This document shows positions 42,935-53,900 of a stretch of 64,000 bases of DNA, piece by piece; position 1 is the stretch's first letter, and the number at the start of each line of letters is the position of its first letter. The notes under the pieces are model-generated. The model did no database searches. It saw only the letters and a list, made by a program, of their open reading frames with translations, and had not been told where the DNA came from. The stretch spans positions 6,292,501 to 6,356,500 of the forward strand of contig WPIO01000007.1 of the NCBI GenBank assembly GCA_009760855.2, written 5' to 3'. Both the position numbers and the translations under genes were made by a program. The DNA comes from Cristatella mucedo (Eukaryota > Bryozoa > Phylactolaemata > Cristatellidae).

Positions 42935-43310
42935 TACCGCCGACACCCCGAGGGCGGCTGCACTGGCGCCTAAGTCTTTGCTGTCAAAGGGCGTTACCAT
43001 GCCCACGATCACGGCTCGCGCACCGTCGCGCACCTATCAAGTCACGACTGAGCTGGCCGTTGGGTCCATAACGGAGAGGGAGGAGGGTGGATTGTGGAGC
43101 AGCTTTTCGTGGCAGTTGGCCATGCAGTTCCCTGACGAAAGCTGTGTTTGGACAGGGCAGTGGCTCTGTGGATGCGCTCCTTCAAGTAGTCGACCTCCTA
43201 CGGACAGCGGCTGCATCTGGCCTGTGCCTGTGGCATCACTGCGGCCAGTGACTGTCCTCACTGGGTCTCACAGGCCCAGCCTGGCTCGATGCTTTAAAAT
43301 GGTTTGAACA
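42935..43310 (+). CDS. Candidate unidentified exon
   Basis: An acceptor ATCGGTTTCTTTAG precedes an open frame reading ADTPRAAALAPKSLLSKGVT then PSRTYQVTTELAVGSITERE, with a stop at 43307. GC content is above the surroundings and the frame is free of repeats. Its phase would fit the TENT4 donor at 35119, but that is one chance in three and the distance is 7.8 kb. A second frame over 43100-43245 (SVDALLQVVDLLRTAAASGL) also looks protein-like. No homology is recognised. Confidence 0.25.
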
Positions 43311-43619
43311 AGACTCCAAATCAGGACTAGAGAAAGTTGCCATGGTTGTCATATTGGGCCGAGCTCTGCCACCTCGTCAACTTGCCCGCCATCACTTTGG
43401 GGGCGCTGCATGGCTCTCACTTATTGGCACTACATCGGCACGCCTTTCTGCACATCTGATCGTAATTGGATTTTGTTCTCCCCAGAATGTGTTTCCGTTT
43501 TTTGCATCTAAAACTACCTACGAGTCAAGAAACCTGCATCTCTCGACACTAATGCTGTCCATAGCAAACTCGTATCGTCTGCCCTTCTGCTTGAGCCTCT
43601 TTCCAATCATCCTTCGTTG

Positions 43620-44160
43620 ATGCAATGCCACAACATGACCCTAGCCCAACGTCCTAGATGAGTTTGCACAAACTACAAGTTTGTTCAACCTCACCGAGAT
43701 GCTCTTTTGTTTACGACTGACATAAGGGAAGCAAGGAGCTTTAAAAGGCTGCCAAAACTTCGGGACTCTCTGTCCACTGCTTGGGATTTAATGACTATTG
43801 TAGGTCGTATCAATCCATTTTAGCTAAGCAAACCACAGGTCAATAACGCCGAAATGTTAACCTCCACTATTGGCCATCTTCTTAACCACTCGCAAGCAAG
43901 CATATTGCTCAGTGATCTCAGTGATGACTTAGCAGAACATTTCTCAACTCGTAGGCTAACATCAAATCGTTTGATTCAGGGACTCCACCTCCTCTCTGTC
44001 GTCCCTGCTGGACCGGAATTCCACAGTACAGTACAGTACAGTCCAAGTTCTCTTCTCTCTTCCTTCACTCGTGTCTCTTGAAATCCCTGATAAATTTGTC
44101 TCCCAGACTAGAGACCTCTAGTCCTCTTGATCATGTCTTAACAGTTCACCTAGTGAGATG
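43620..44160 (+). mobile_element. LINE endonuclease-RT linker fragment
   Basis: Frames read LRDSLSTAWDLMTIVGRI-like and then TIGHLLNHSQASILLSDLSD, LAEHFSTRRLTSNRL. The same text occurs at 49720-50164, in the region between LINE endonuclease and RT. A short ACAGT repeat lies near 44022. Confidence 0.6.
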
Positions 44161-44239
44161 CGTAGACCTGTTGTTGCCCAACATAACAAATATTACAACT
44201 GTCCTGGTAACCCGATACACCCCAACCCTTCAGAAAACA

Positions 44240-45246
44240 GCTGTTTTCAGGCCACTCATATAGGAGCTGACCATAAAATGAAAGCTATCAATGAAATGAA
44301 AGCTATCAATGAAGGACTGAGCAGCATTGTGGGTCTTTTAGAGCAACTGTCTGAGGACACAAGTGGAACACTTAAAACGAGAAGTGAAGCTGGCTCTCCT
44401 ACATTGTATTTTGAACTTCAACTTTTTGGCCCTGTTGCCATTTTGGTACAACATGTTAAGGAATATTGACTGCATTCAGAAAAGACTGCAGGATCCACAG
44501 ACGATCTTTAAAGATGCCTTTTGCGACCTCCACTCACTTGAGATTGAGTTGTCTAGACTTCGAGAAGACCTGTGCCAGATATCACTACTAGATGCCAAAA
44601 TGAGATGTGAATTGTGGGGAGTTGCAGTTGAACGAAGAATCTGCCGAAAGACACAGACACGCAGAGAATTCTCTCAAAATGTCGATCTCACGACGGAGGA
44701 GATTTCAAGAATCATGGAGGACAGTGTATACTATCTCCGACAAGAAATTACAGCTAGGTTTTCCAGGCTCACAGATCTTGACTCCACATTTGATTTCTTG
44801 TTGGAAGTTGAGAAGCTTTTGAAGACACTCGACCTGAACAAACTCTGCCAGCTAGATCTGGGAGGCTTCTATTGTTCAGATATTGATGGAACAGAGCTGT
44901 ACTACAAAATATGTGACTAAGATGCTTCTTGTCACAGGTCACGACTCGGTAATAAAGACACCACTAGAACTCATGTCTTCCATTGTCAGTATGGAAAAGA
45001 TTTTTTTTCTAATTTGAGAGTTGCCTTGCAAGTTTTTCTCACCGTAGCTGTATCAGTTGCCTGCTGTGAACGTTCCTTTAGCAAGCTGAAGATCATTCCA
45101 TCTTAACTGAGAGCTTCAATGTGGTAAGATCGACTCCGATTCGGCCTCGTTAAGCATAGAGAAAGAAACACTGGAAAATATTGACTTCCCAACTGTAATA
45201 GATCAGTTTGCCACATTCAAGGCCAGAAAAATTCACCGAAGTTAAG
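44240..45246 (+). pseudogene. hAT-type (ZMYM1/TTF-like) transposase relic
   Basis: The open frame 44363-44920 and the following broken frame match the C-terminal half of hAT transposases of the ZMYM1/zf-TTF class. There is an IQKRLQDPQTIFKDAFCDLH block, LREDLCQISLLDAK, VERRICRKTQTR, FSRLTDLDSTFDFLLEVEKL and YCSDIDGTELYYKI. Then comes the dimerisation signature TVAVSVACCERSFSKLKIIP, followed by SASLSIEKETLENIDFP. Frames change near 44430 and 44930, and stops interrupt the dimerisation segment. The N-terminal zinc finger and first catalytic part are missing. No terminal repeats were found. It could be a decayed transposon or a domesticated-gene remnant. Confidence 0.82.
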
Positions 45247-45491
45247 CTGTGATAGCTACCTTGTACCTTTACTAAAGTTAATAAAACTTTCTCGACGAGA
45301 TATGCCTGCTAGGGTGTGTTTTTTGCATTTCTTCCGTGGTGGAGCTATTTTGCAGCAATTTTTGACAATGGGCTGGGGCATTATTTGTAGCTTTGTTCCC
45401 TGGCGCCGAAAGGTCTTACTACACTTCTGTGTGCATTTTAAAATTCCAATTAAGTGCCGTTCTGGCACACCCGCGATGACATGTTTTCTTT

Positions 45492-46174
45492 AATAATAAT
45501 AATAATAATAATAATAATTTACTTGATAAAGCGCACTCAGAGAACTTCTCTCTAGGCGCTTTACATTTGCTGTAAAGTGAAATGCAATTGAATGGTAAGT
45601 AAAATCATGCTTGAAAAACAAACGAAATGAATAATATGGTTAGGGGTGACATGCACAGGGTCAGCATGCAAATGTGGTTAGTGGCAGCATGCACAGTGTC
45701 AGCACACATAAGCACATCAAGGACGAATCACAGGGACCCACTAAATGCTGTCCTAAATAGGTGTGTTTTTAGGTTCCTTTTAAATGTGGTCAGGTCAGGG
45801 GATGTTCTGACGCAGGTCGTGAGGGAGTTCCAGGCTTTGGGAGCATACGAACTAAATGCACGGCCTCCAAAGGATTTAAGGTTTGTATGAGGTATTTGTA
45901 GACTGTTGGATTCCGAAAAGCGGGTGGTACGATGCTTGGCCTGATGGGGTAGTATATCTGAGAGATAGGCTGGAGACATAGAATGAAGGGACCTAAAAGT
46001 GAACGACAAAACCTTGAAGTCAATCCGTTGCAATCTGCGTTGCAATCCTTTACAGGGGAGGACTAATGAATAGCCTTGTTGAAGTACAATGGGTATAGGA
46101 CTGTGACTTTGCAAGCCACAGTGCTTTTTAATGCATCCTTGGCACCAGTCCTCTGCAGCATATTGCAGTAGCAT
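45492..46174 (-). mobile_element. LINE family A, 5'-truncated copy
   Basis: (AATAAT)n at 45492-45518 precedes the 3' UTR and a minus-strand frame with LLSFTFRSLHSMSPAYLSDI-type sequence, RAFSSYAPKAWNSLTTCVRT and the end NLKTHLFRTAFSGSL. It is very close to the copies at 949 and 59632. The LINE match ends near 46050. Confidence 0.9.
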
Positions 46175-47204
46175 GCTATTTGCTCAGATGTGCATGTATG
46201 TGTAGTGGTTATTTTGTTCGTCGAGCCAGACTCCTCTGTAGCAGGCTTACATTTTGGGGCACGCCATCGTCGGTCATTGGGAAGACAGTGACGATCCGAA
46301 TACTTCATTTTAGGCCAAGACAGGCCGTGACATTCCGTCTTCCTGCAAACGTGGCTCAGGTAATGTTACGTGACCTGCCTGGCAGGCAAGCGTCTGGTCG
46401 CTGACCTTGGCCTTGCTTTGGCTTAGCCAATGTCCCAGCTATATTGTGCGTCCTTGCGTGGCCCCGAGGTGGTGTGGACACTCGGCGGCCGTCACCGCTT
46501 TGAATCTTGGCGTTTTGAAAAGCAGACTGGCTGTATGCTTGCCGTTGCAGGCCCACTCGGTGAGCAATGCCGGGGCGACCTGAGCGGCAGCATGGCGGCC
46601 TGAGCCTCCATGCTGCCGCTGCCGAGCACGTCTTGTGGCCGCTGCCGCTCCTTGCGCCTTGCTCCTGCTCTGTCGCCTTGCTCCTGCTCTGCTCCTCACT
46701 CGCCGCTCTTTCGCCAGGACAGCTCGTTCGAGCTGCTGCCGCTGCACGGCTGCGAATCTGCCCTCCGCCGGCTGCTTCTTGTAAAGCCACCGCGGCCTTA
46801 TGCTAACGGCAATCTGGATAACTTCAGTTTCAGGAACTGTCGGCTAGGGCATGCGATAACCGAATTCGTTCAACCCTAAGTAATCGTGTTGGGTATGCAT
46901 TTAGTCATGCGCTGATTTCCATTCAAAAATGAAGAAATATAGAACATGCATTTAGGCCACTACTCTCTGAATGGAGACTCGGGTTGGCACAAGTAGGGCA
47001 GGAAGAGGCAATTGCGAATTGGTTCCTGCTGTCACTGATTCCAGTGTTGATTGAGGATTTGGAGGTGCAACCTTCTTTGATAAATTCTCCAGGTTTGGGC
47101 TGATGAAGTGGGTACAATAGTTACGGCCGCCACTACGTGAGCCCCTCACCTTCAGGTGCTATGCCGCGCCCTCATTTGTCATCGCCATGGAATAAGTTGG
47201 CCTA
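46175..47204. other. Unassigned, includes a GC-richer patch
   Basis: The patch at about 46390-46800 opens several frames on both strands but shows no domain. A possible exon end reads ILHFRPRQAVTFRLPANVAQ at CAG|GTAATG (46359), without an identified partner. Confidence 0.3.
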
Positions 47205-47525
47205 GCTATTACTCACGTTTTTTAAATGATTCACCGGAAAAGCCATTCAAATCGGCCTGCAGTCGACCGATACTTAAAAAGCCTGGATTGGATTCTGAGG
47301 TCTTGACAAGTTATCGCCCAGTCTCCTTTCATTTCTTTTTTTTGTGCTAGATTCTCAAAAGCGTTTTTGCTAAGCAGCCTGTGGAGCACATGGACAAGAA
47401 TAATTTTTCAAAGAAATTTCAGTCGGGATTCAAGCGATGCCATTCCATTGAAAATGCTCTCCGTGTGTTCAGCGACATTCTAGATAGCAGCGGTTATGCT
47501 AACGTAACCGCCTTAGTCCAGTATG
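47205..47525 (+). mobile_element. LINE RT fragment (family B-like)
   Basis: The frame shows PILKKPGLDSEVLTSYRPVS, then ILKSVFAKQPVEHMDKNNFS and FQSGFKRCHSIENAL. These are the RT motifs before the catalytic YxDD. It is truncated at both ends. Confidence 0.88.
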
Positions 47526-47730
47526 CCATAATACTTTAGTTTGTTCGTAGACAGTTACCTTTCGTGCAATTTTTTGAATGAGCTGAACTTGTTTTGCATG
47601 CATTCGTGCATGCAGGCACTGCTTACAACCACTGCCCGGCTCTCGGTGCTGCAAGCTTGCAGCACCGGTTTATCCGCGGTCTAAACTGCTCCGGAATGTT
47701 GTTTCTTTTTGGCGTGCTTAACCATAAGAC

Positions 47731-47925
47731 ATGCATCTTCTGCCACATCGAGATGTGCTGCTTTATGGAAATCAGGGCTTTGCAGAATCTTTGTGGCAGC
47801 ACTCTGGAAATGAAAACAGCTTTAACTTATCTCATCATAGCGAGGATGGTGCTCCCTTGAAGAAAAAACCAAGAACTGAAGTTTTGAACGTATATAACAA
47901 AGCATCAAGAGCATCCGCCGGTCAG
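47731..47925 (+). CDS. NYN RNase gene, candidate first exon
   Basis: It opens with ATG in fair context (AAGACATGC) just after an in-frame TAA and ends KASRASAGQ at GGTCAG|GTGGGT, phase 0. That matches the next exon's phase. A charged APLKKKPRTE segment could be a nuclear localisation signal. No homology is recognised, so membership rests on phase and position. Confidence 0.5.
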
Positions 47926-50900
47926 GTGGGTCGCTGCAGTTGATTCTGTATCATCGAATGTTCTATCTGTAGGCACAACTTCTAATGGAGTGGATACAGT
48001 TTGCCGTGATGGCACACTAGGTAAGGTGGTTGCTTTTCACGACCTCGGTCCCGAGATCGTAGGTTCGAATCATTCGATGAGTGATTCTTTATCGCCGCTG
48101 CAAGCAGTGGTGATAGCCGTAAAGGCTCTTCTGTCGCTATACAAAAAGAGGCTGTTTAATCAGCTAGTATTGATTTATTTATGAGCAATGTAGGGCATAG
48201 CGAATACCTTTGAGAGCTATTATTATGCTTATGCCTTAAACATAATGTGATACAATGAAATTGTGTGTGTGTGGGTGTACTAGCTGAATCTTCATCTTGA
48301 CATTTGCATTGCCTAGCACCCCACAATGTTATCATAGCCCCAGAAAGAAGTAAGAATATGTCACATCTCTCGTGGGAGTTGGGGCCACAACCGTCAGAAT
48401 CCAAAAGTGACTGCTTTCTGAAGTTGGCATTTTTTTATGTTCACGGTATTGAGCCTGGTAGTAGCAGCAGTCGGTGATCAAAGCATTGATTTTCTAATAC
48501 AAAATAAAGCAGGTGTTATACGATAACAGTAAGTGCAGTGCAGCCCCTAGGCAATCATATTGACGGTGAGACAAATGGTTGTTAAGACCAAACGTGAAAC
48601 CGAAATGCAGCAAATCGATCGAATGGATCGAATTACCCAGCCTAATTAAGAAAGGCAGTGCCTTTTTTAAAAATGGAGCGAGCGTTTTCATGTGCTCGCA
48701 TAGCTTGCTGTTTAAAGCATGCAGCACTCCAAGTCCATTAATAGTGCAGCCAGTGAAGAAATAGTGACCGACTAACCCTCCTTCTGTCCATCTCAATTCT
48801 TCTCCAATGGTTATCGCCGAGCTGGTTTGGTCCAGCGGTTAAGGTGCTCGCCCCGACCAAGGTCTGGCTGAGGTCGTGGGCTCGAGCCCCGTGGCATTAG
48901 TGAAGCACCTGAATTGAGATTAAGTTATCTTGGGGTGCTTTACGAATGAATTATATATAAATGTATCTCCTCACAGAGCCAAATTCGTGAAATTCTTGAT
49001 TGAGAGGGTATATGATGGAGCTCGAGTCAATCTGCAGCTTCAGAAGTCGATTTGTTTTGGTTGATCCACGGATCGCTTGCCTTGGGAATATACACCTTCA
49101 TTGCTGGCTATTTGCTAGCAGTCATTGTCTCCTGTTCTTGCCATACCACGCTGCTGGCTGAAACGGAGCTAGTGTGTTCATTCTCCTCCTCCGCCTTTGC
49201 TCACATGACATTAGGCTGGTGTTAAAGTGCACCAGCATAGCTCCGATGCATTGCACGGGCCAACCGGTGTCTGGGCGGTGGGCGTTCGGCGATCACGCGG
49301 CCAATTGTTCTAAGCCAATCGAATGAAGCGCCACTCGCCTCGCAATCGTCACCTGGCAAGCAGCACCCAACTTGCTCGACCAAAAAGCGCAGCCCCCCTT
49401 GTCTTAGCCCAGGATTAAGGCGCTCGCACTTCACGACCCAGGTCGTGGGTTCGAGTCTTGAAGCTGGCACTTGTTTATTCTTCAGTGCAAGTGCGGTGAT
49501 AGGTTCCTCTAAGGCTCCCCTGCCACTTTTAAATGATGCTGTTGAACATTAGCTTTACTTTTTTTTTTTTTACCTCATTTGCACCGAAAGCTGCCTAGGC
49601 TTTTGAGTTTCCCATAAAAGACTCTTAATTTTGTGGCGCCTGCCTAGCCTTTGTCACTTTGCAGAGTTACACGTGGAGGTGCATACGCATACATATATTG
49701 CTGTCTATTTAGGGTTCCATCTTCTCCAATCTCCATCTTCAGTCGTTCACGAGTTAGTCAAAAAACATTTTAGCACTTCGATCCTTCCTTTCCTGCTTTG
49801 AGGACTCTTAACGTCAAGTCACTGTCAGTAGTCCAGAAATTCAAATGTCCGCTATCGAGCACCTTCTTAACTGTTTGCAAGCAAGCTTACTGCCAAATCA
49901 AGCAAGTTTAAAAGCAAGCACGATCCGAGTGGCCACTCAGCAAAGCGTTCCTCCATTCGTAGGTATAATAGAACTCTTCCCAGGTAAGATGGCACATAGT
50001 ACATATTAGGTATTTCATCTCTTTGCTGTCGTCCATGCCGGACTGCAGGTCTACAGTGAGTGTGCGCCGCACTTCTTTCTCCCGACCTCCTTCGATGACT
50101 CGATTGAAGTCATCGCCAAATCCATCGTCTCCGAGGCGCAGTTACGATCGCTAGTACACTTGACCAGTGGTTCTCAACCTTCCTAATGCCGCGACCCTTT
50201 GATACAGCTCTTCATGTTGTGGCGACCCCAATCATAAAATTACTACGATATATGATTGTTAATACGATATTGTGTCCGAAAGTGGAAATGCGTGTTTTCC
50301 GATCGTCTTTGGCGACCCCTGTGAAAGGGTCGTTCGACCCCAAAAAGGGTCGCGACCCACAGGTTGAGAATTGCTGCTCTTGACTCTGTCTTAACGGTGC
50401 CCCAGGTGCCCGCTGAGAGCGCAATCGATGGCGATGTCACAGCTCCTCGCAGGAGCAGCACCGTCTGGTGAGCGCTGTCTTGCACTGGTCGCCTTAGCCT
50501 AGGTGCCCTGGCCCTTTGCCCCGGCGTGTCACGCGATCGTCTGCCGTGCTGTGAGACTGTACTGTACGTTGACCTGTCGAAGGGGCTCCTGCATCCCAGC
50601 TCGTGCTTACGTGCTCGTGCTTGTGTGCGGCGAGTTGGCATCTGCATCGTAAGCGCCTTGCCCGCCTTGCGCCTTTCCAGGGTGCTGCTGCGGTCGACAT
50701 GGCACGTGCCTCCAGGGGGCGTGGTGGAAAAAGGCTGCGTCAGCGTCAGCAGCAGAGAAGCTTCACTGCATCACCGGCAGCGCTGTTCGTCGGCTGGCGC
50801 GGCTTGCCTGCTGCAGGCCCTGCCGAGGCAGTAGTCCCTTCTCTGCGTAGGCGACGACGCATTGTCGTGGACGGCAGCAACGTTGCCATGTAGTAAGTAA

Positions 50901-53900
50901 GATGAGACTACAGTCGCTTGGCTCTGACACAATTTGAGATGGTATTCGTGCTGTCTCGTATCGCTGCTTGCATGATATTTTTGTCGTCGGGCATGATGGA
51001 GCTGTCCGGGTATGGCGCTCGTCAGCGTGGAGCTACGTGTGTGCGCTTATATGTGCCTCCACCGCATCTTCTGGCCGGCACGTGCTGCGTGACCCACCCG
51101 CTGTGTCTCGCGGAGCCTGATGGTCAGCATGCTGGCACACTAGAGTGAACTCAAGCTCGGTGAGCTAGACATAGGTGGCTCCGGATTAACGGTCGTCTGG
51201 TTGTGCAGCTATCACTTCATGGGATCCTGCGGTTCCTACTACTGCAGGACCTCCTTTTGCTAACTGACCACATCAGCTCCGCAGTTATGTAGCATTGCAT
51301 TCGGGTATGCTTAGGCAAGGGTACCTCAGCTTAGCTAGTCCATGCTTTAGTGACATTCCGTATATACCCATATTTCTTAAACTCTGACTTTGCAAGTCAT
51401 CATAGGAGCCATTAAAAGTATGTCACGGTTTGGTCTTGGACCCCTTCAGATTGCTATCCATACTCTTCCTCTGATCGATGTCATTGCCTAAAACAATCTA
51501 GGCTTTCATTTCTATGCCGGTGACACGCGTCTCTCTACTTATCCTTGGACTTTTATAAGCTTTGCTTCTCGTCCGGCTCACTAAATTATACCGTTGCTGC
51601 ATGCATCGAAGACGTTTGCACTCGGACAACTGCTCATTTCTTCAAGCTTAACAATGATGAGACCAACCTAATAGCTATAGGTGCCTAGCACCATCTAGCA
51701 GCACTACCTTGACGTCTGCTCGTATCATGGATGGCTATTCCTAAACAGTTTGTAATTGAATGAAGCACATTTTCTCCATTGTCGGCCAACCTTCAGCTAA
51801 GAAACTTTGCCAAAATCGATGCCTACTTAGGCAAGAATGCCACAGTAAAACTAGTTAACATATTTATCACAGTGTGTCTAGATACATACAGCCCCCATTT
51901 ATTTACTAGTATCCTTAATCGTCTGGATCTGGTGAAAAGCTCTGCAGCTTGTCTGGTCTGTCGTCAGTGGCGTAGCTGCCACGTCGTACATCTGCCTTAG
52001 CTTTACTGGCTACCTGTCAAGCATCGAATCGCAAGGTGCCCATTCTGGCATACAGGTCACTTCCTTCACTAGCACCAGCTACCTACTTCGCTAGCACGAG
52101 TTTCGCTACCCGACCTTCTTTGTGCTCCTCCTCTGTGCTCTCGCATCACCGATTCTCAACATCTAGTCATCTCAAGGTTCCTTGCATATCTATCTTATGG
52201 AGATTGAGCCTTCATCTCGTTTGCACTAAAACTCTGAATTCGCTTTCAGTTATGTCACTACCTGTATTGACCTTGCATTCTTCAAGTCTCAACTGAAGAC
52301 ACATCTGTTCCGGCCAGCTTTCTCTTTGCCCAGTGAACTTGTCCCTTCTGCTGTTCCTGTGTGCTTTATGTCTTAATATGTCCATGATTCAGTGCATATT
52401 GCTGCCCAGAGGTTCTCTACCTTCCCAATGCCACAACCCTTTAATACCTCATGTTGTGGCGACCCACAACCATAAAATTACTGTGTGCAAATCGTGGAGA
52501 TGCATGTTTTCCGATGGTCTTAGGCGACCCCTGTGAAAGGGTCGGTCGACCCCCAAAGGGGTCGCGACCCACAGATTGAGAACCGCTGTACTAACCGGTG
52601 CCCTGACTGTCTTCTTGTGTGCTTTTGCATGATAGCTGAGCTTGTTACTTGTTTGCTTTTACATGTTTGTCCAAGTATGACCGTGCGTGTCATTAGACCT
52701 TGGCTATCGCTTTCTTGCAGTGATTTGTAAAGCGCCCGAATAGAGATTTATGCTTCTTGAGACGCTTTGCAAGCAAGCTATTATTATTACTATTATTTCT
52801 GTCAAGCCTATAGCATGCAGTTCGAGCTAAAACTGGGCATGTCTAGGCATGTCTGTCGTGAATGCCACAAATGCTGCATTATGCTGCTTCTCTCTGGCCT
52901 TTGCTGGCCCCCCATTGGTTATAATCTGTTGCTGTTTTCTCTGCCTTCTGTTGGCTACTTTATTGAAAAAGACATTGAAAAAACCCTTGTTGCTTTCCGT
53001 TGTAGCCAGGGTGACGTCTTTCGTTGCCGAAACATACGAATCTGCGTCGACTTCTTTCTTGCCAAAGGCCACCGAGAGATAACTGTCGTGGTGCCATTGT
53101 TTCGTAAAACAGACCCCGCGACATGCCATGCACATATCTTGGAGGAGTTGCAAGCGATGAGTATGCTAGTCTTCCAGCCCACAAAAGAACTACCCGATAT
53201 GCGGCAGATCCGGCCCTACGACGATAAGTAGGTCGCTTAATAGCTGGGCTCCAGCTGCTGGGCCGACTCACTGTGCTGCATCTCAATCAAGCAATGGCTT
53301 CGATCTCACGCCTAATTCAAAATACTGTGTAGCTGCTGTTGCTGTGTTGAACTGCTTCTGATTGCTGAGTTGATATTCAATGCCAGAGAATCTTGCATTC
53401 CAAAGCTGTGGATTTTGCATTCTGATATTGTCGTAGTTGGCAACCCATGTTTAAAATAAGGAGAGATCATCGGTGTCCCAAAGTAAGGCAAACTATGCGT
53501 ATCTCTATCTGTAACTCCACAAAGTCATAAAGATTATGTGGGTGTTACGCAGGAGAGTTTTGTATGGCGCACTCACAGCCTAAGCGGCTTTCGGTACACA
53601 TTCGGTAGCCAACAGACTTCGTCTCAGGCAACAAAGAGAAAGTGGGAAGCATGGCAGAGTCAGGAGAGCAGTTGAGGCAGTGAGTAGCATGGAAGTAGCA
53701 GCTCAGGACCGCTGAAAAGGATGAGCCGTGGTCGGCAGCAGGAGAGTTGTTGTTGTGTAAGAATTGTGGAAGCGAGCTCCACAGTCTAGGACCTGCAGAG
53801 CTAAAGCTTCTGTCGCCAACGGTCTTTAAGCGGAGGAATGGAACAGCTAATTTATAGTCCACACAGGACCTGGGGGCGCAAAGAGGCTGATACTGGCAAT

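Noticed and set aside
42852-43033. Start codon at the beginning of the unidentified frame
   Set aside because: The first 80 bases before the acceptor at 42934 contain a donor-like GTGAGT and no homology. An ATG start there is less convincing than a splice acceptor.
46356-46879. Multiple overlapping frames on both strands at 46.4-46.9 kb
   Set aside because: Open because of high GC and low stop density. No consistent exon borders or homology.
53545-53862. 105-codon minus-strand frame inside the NYN gene
   Set aside because: It is the end of LINE family B, not a host gene.
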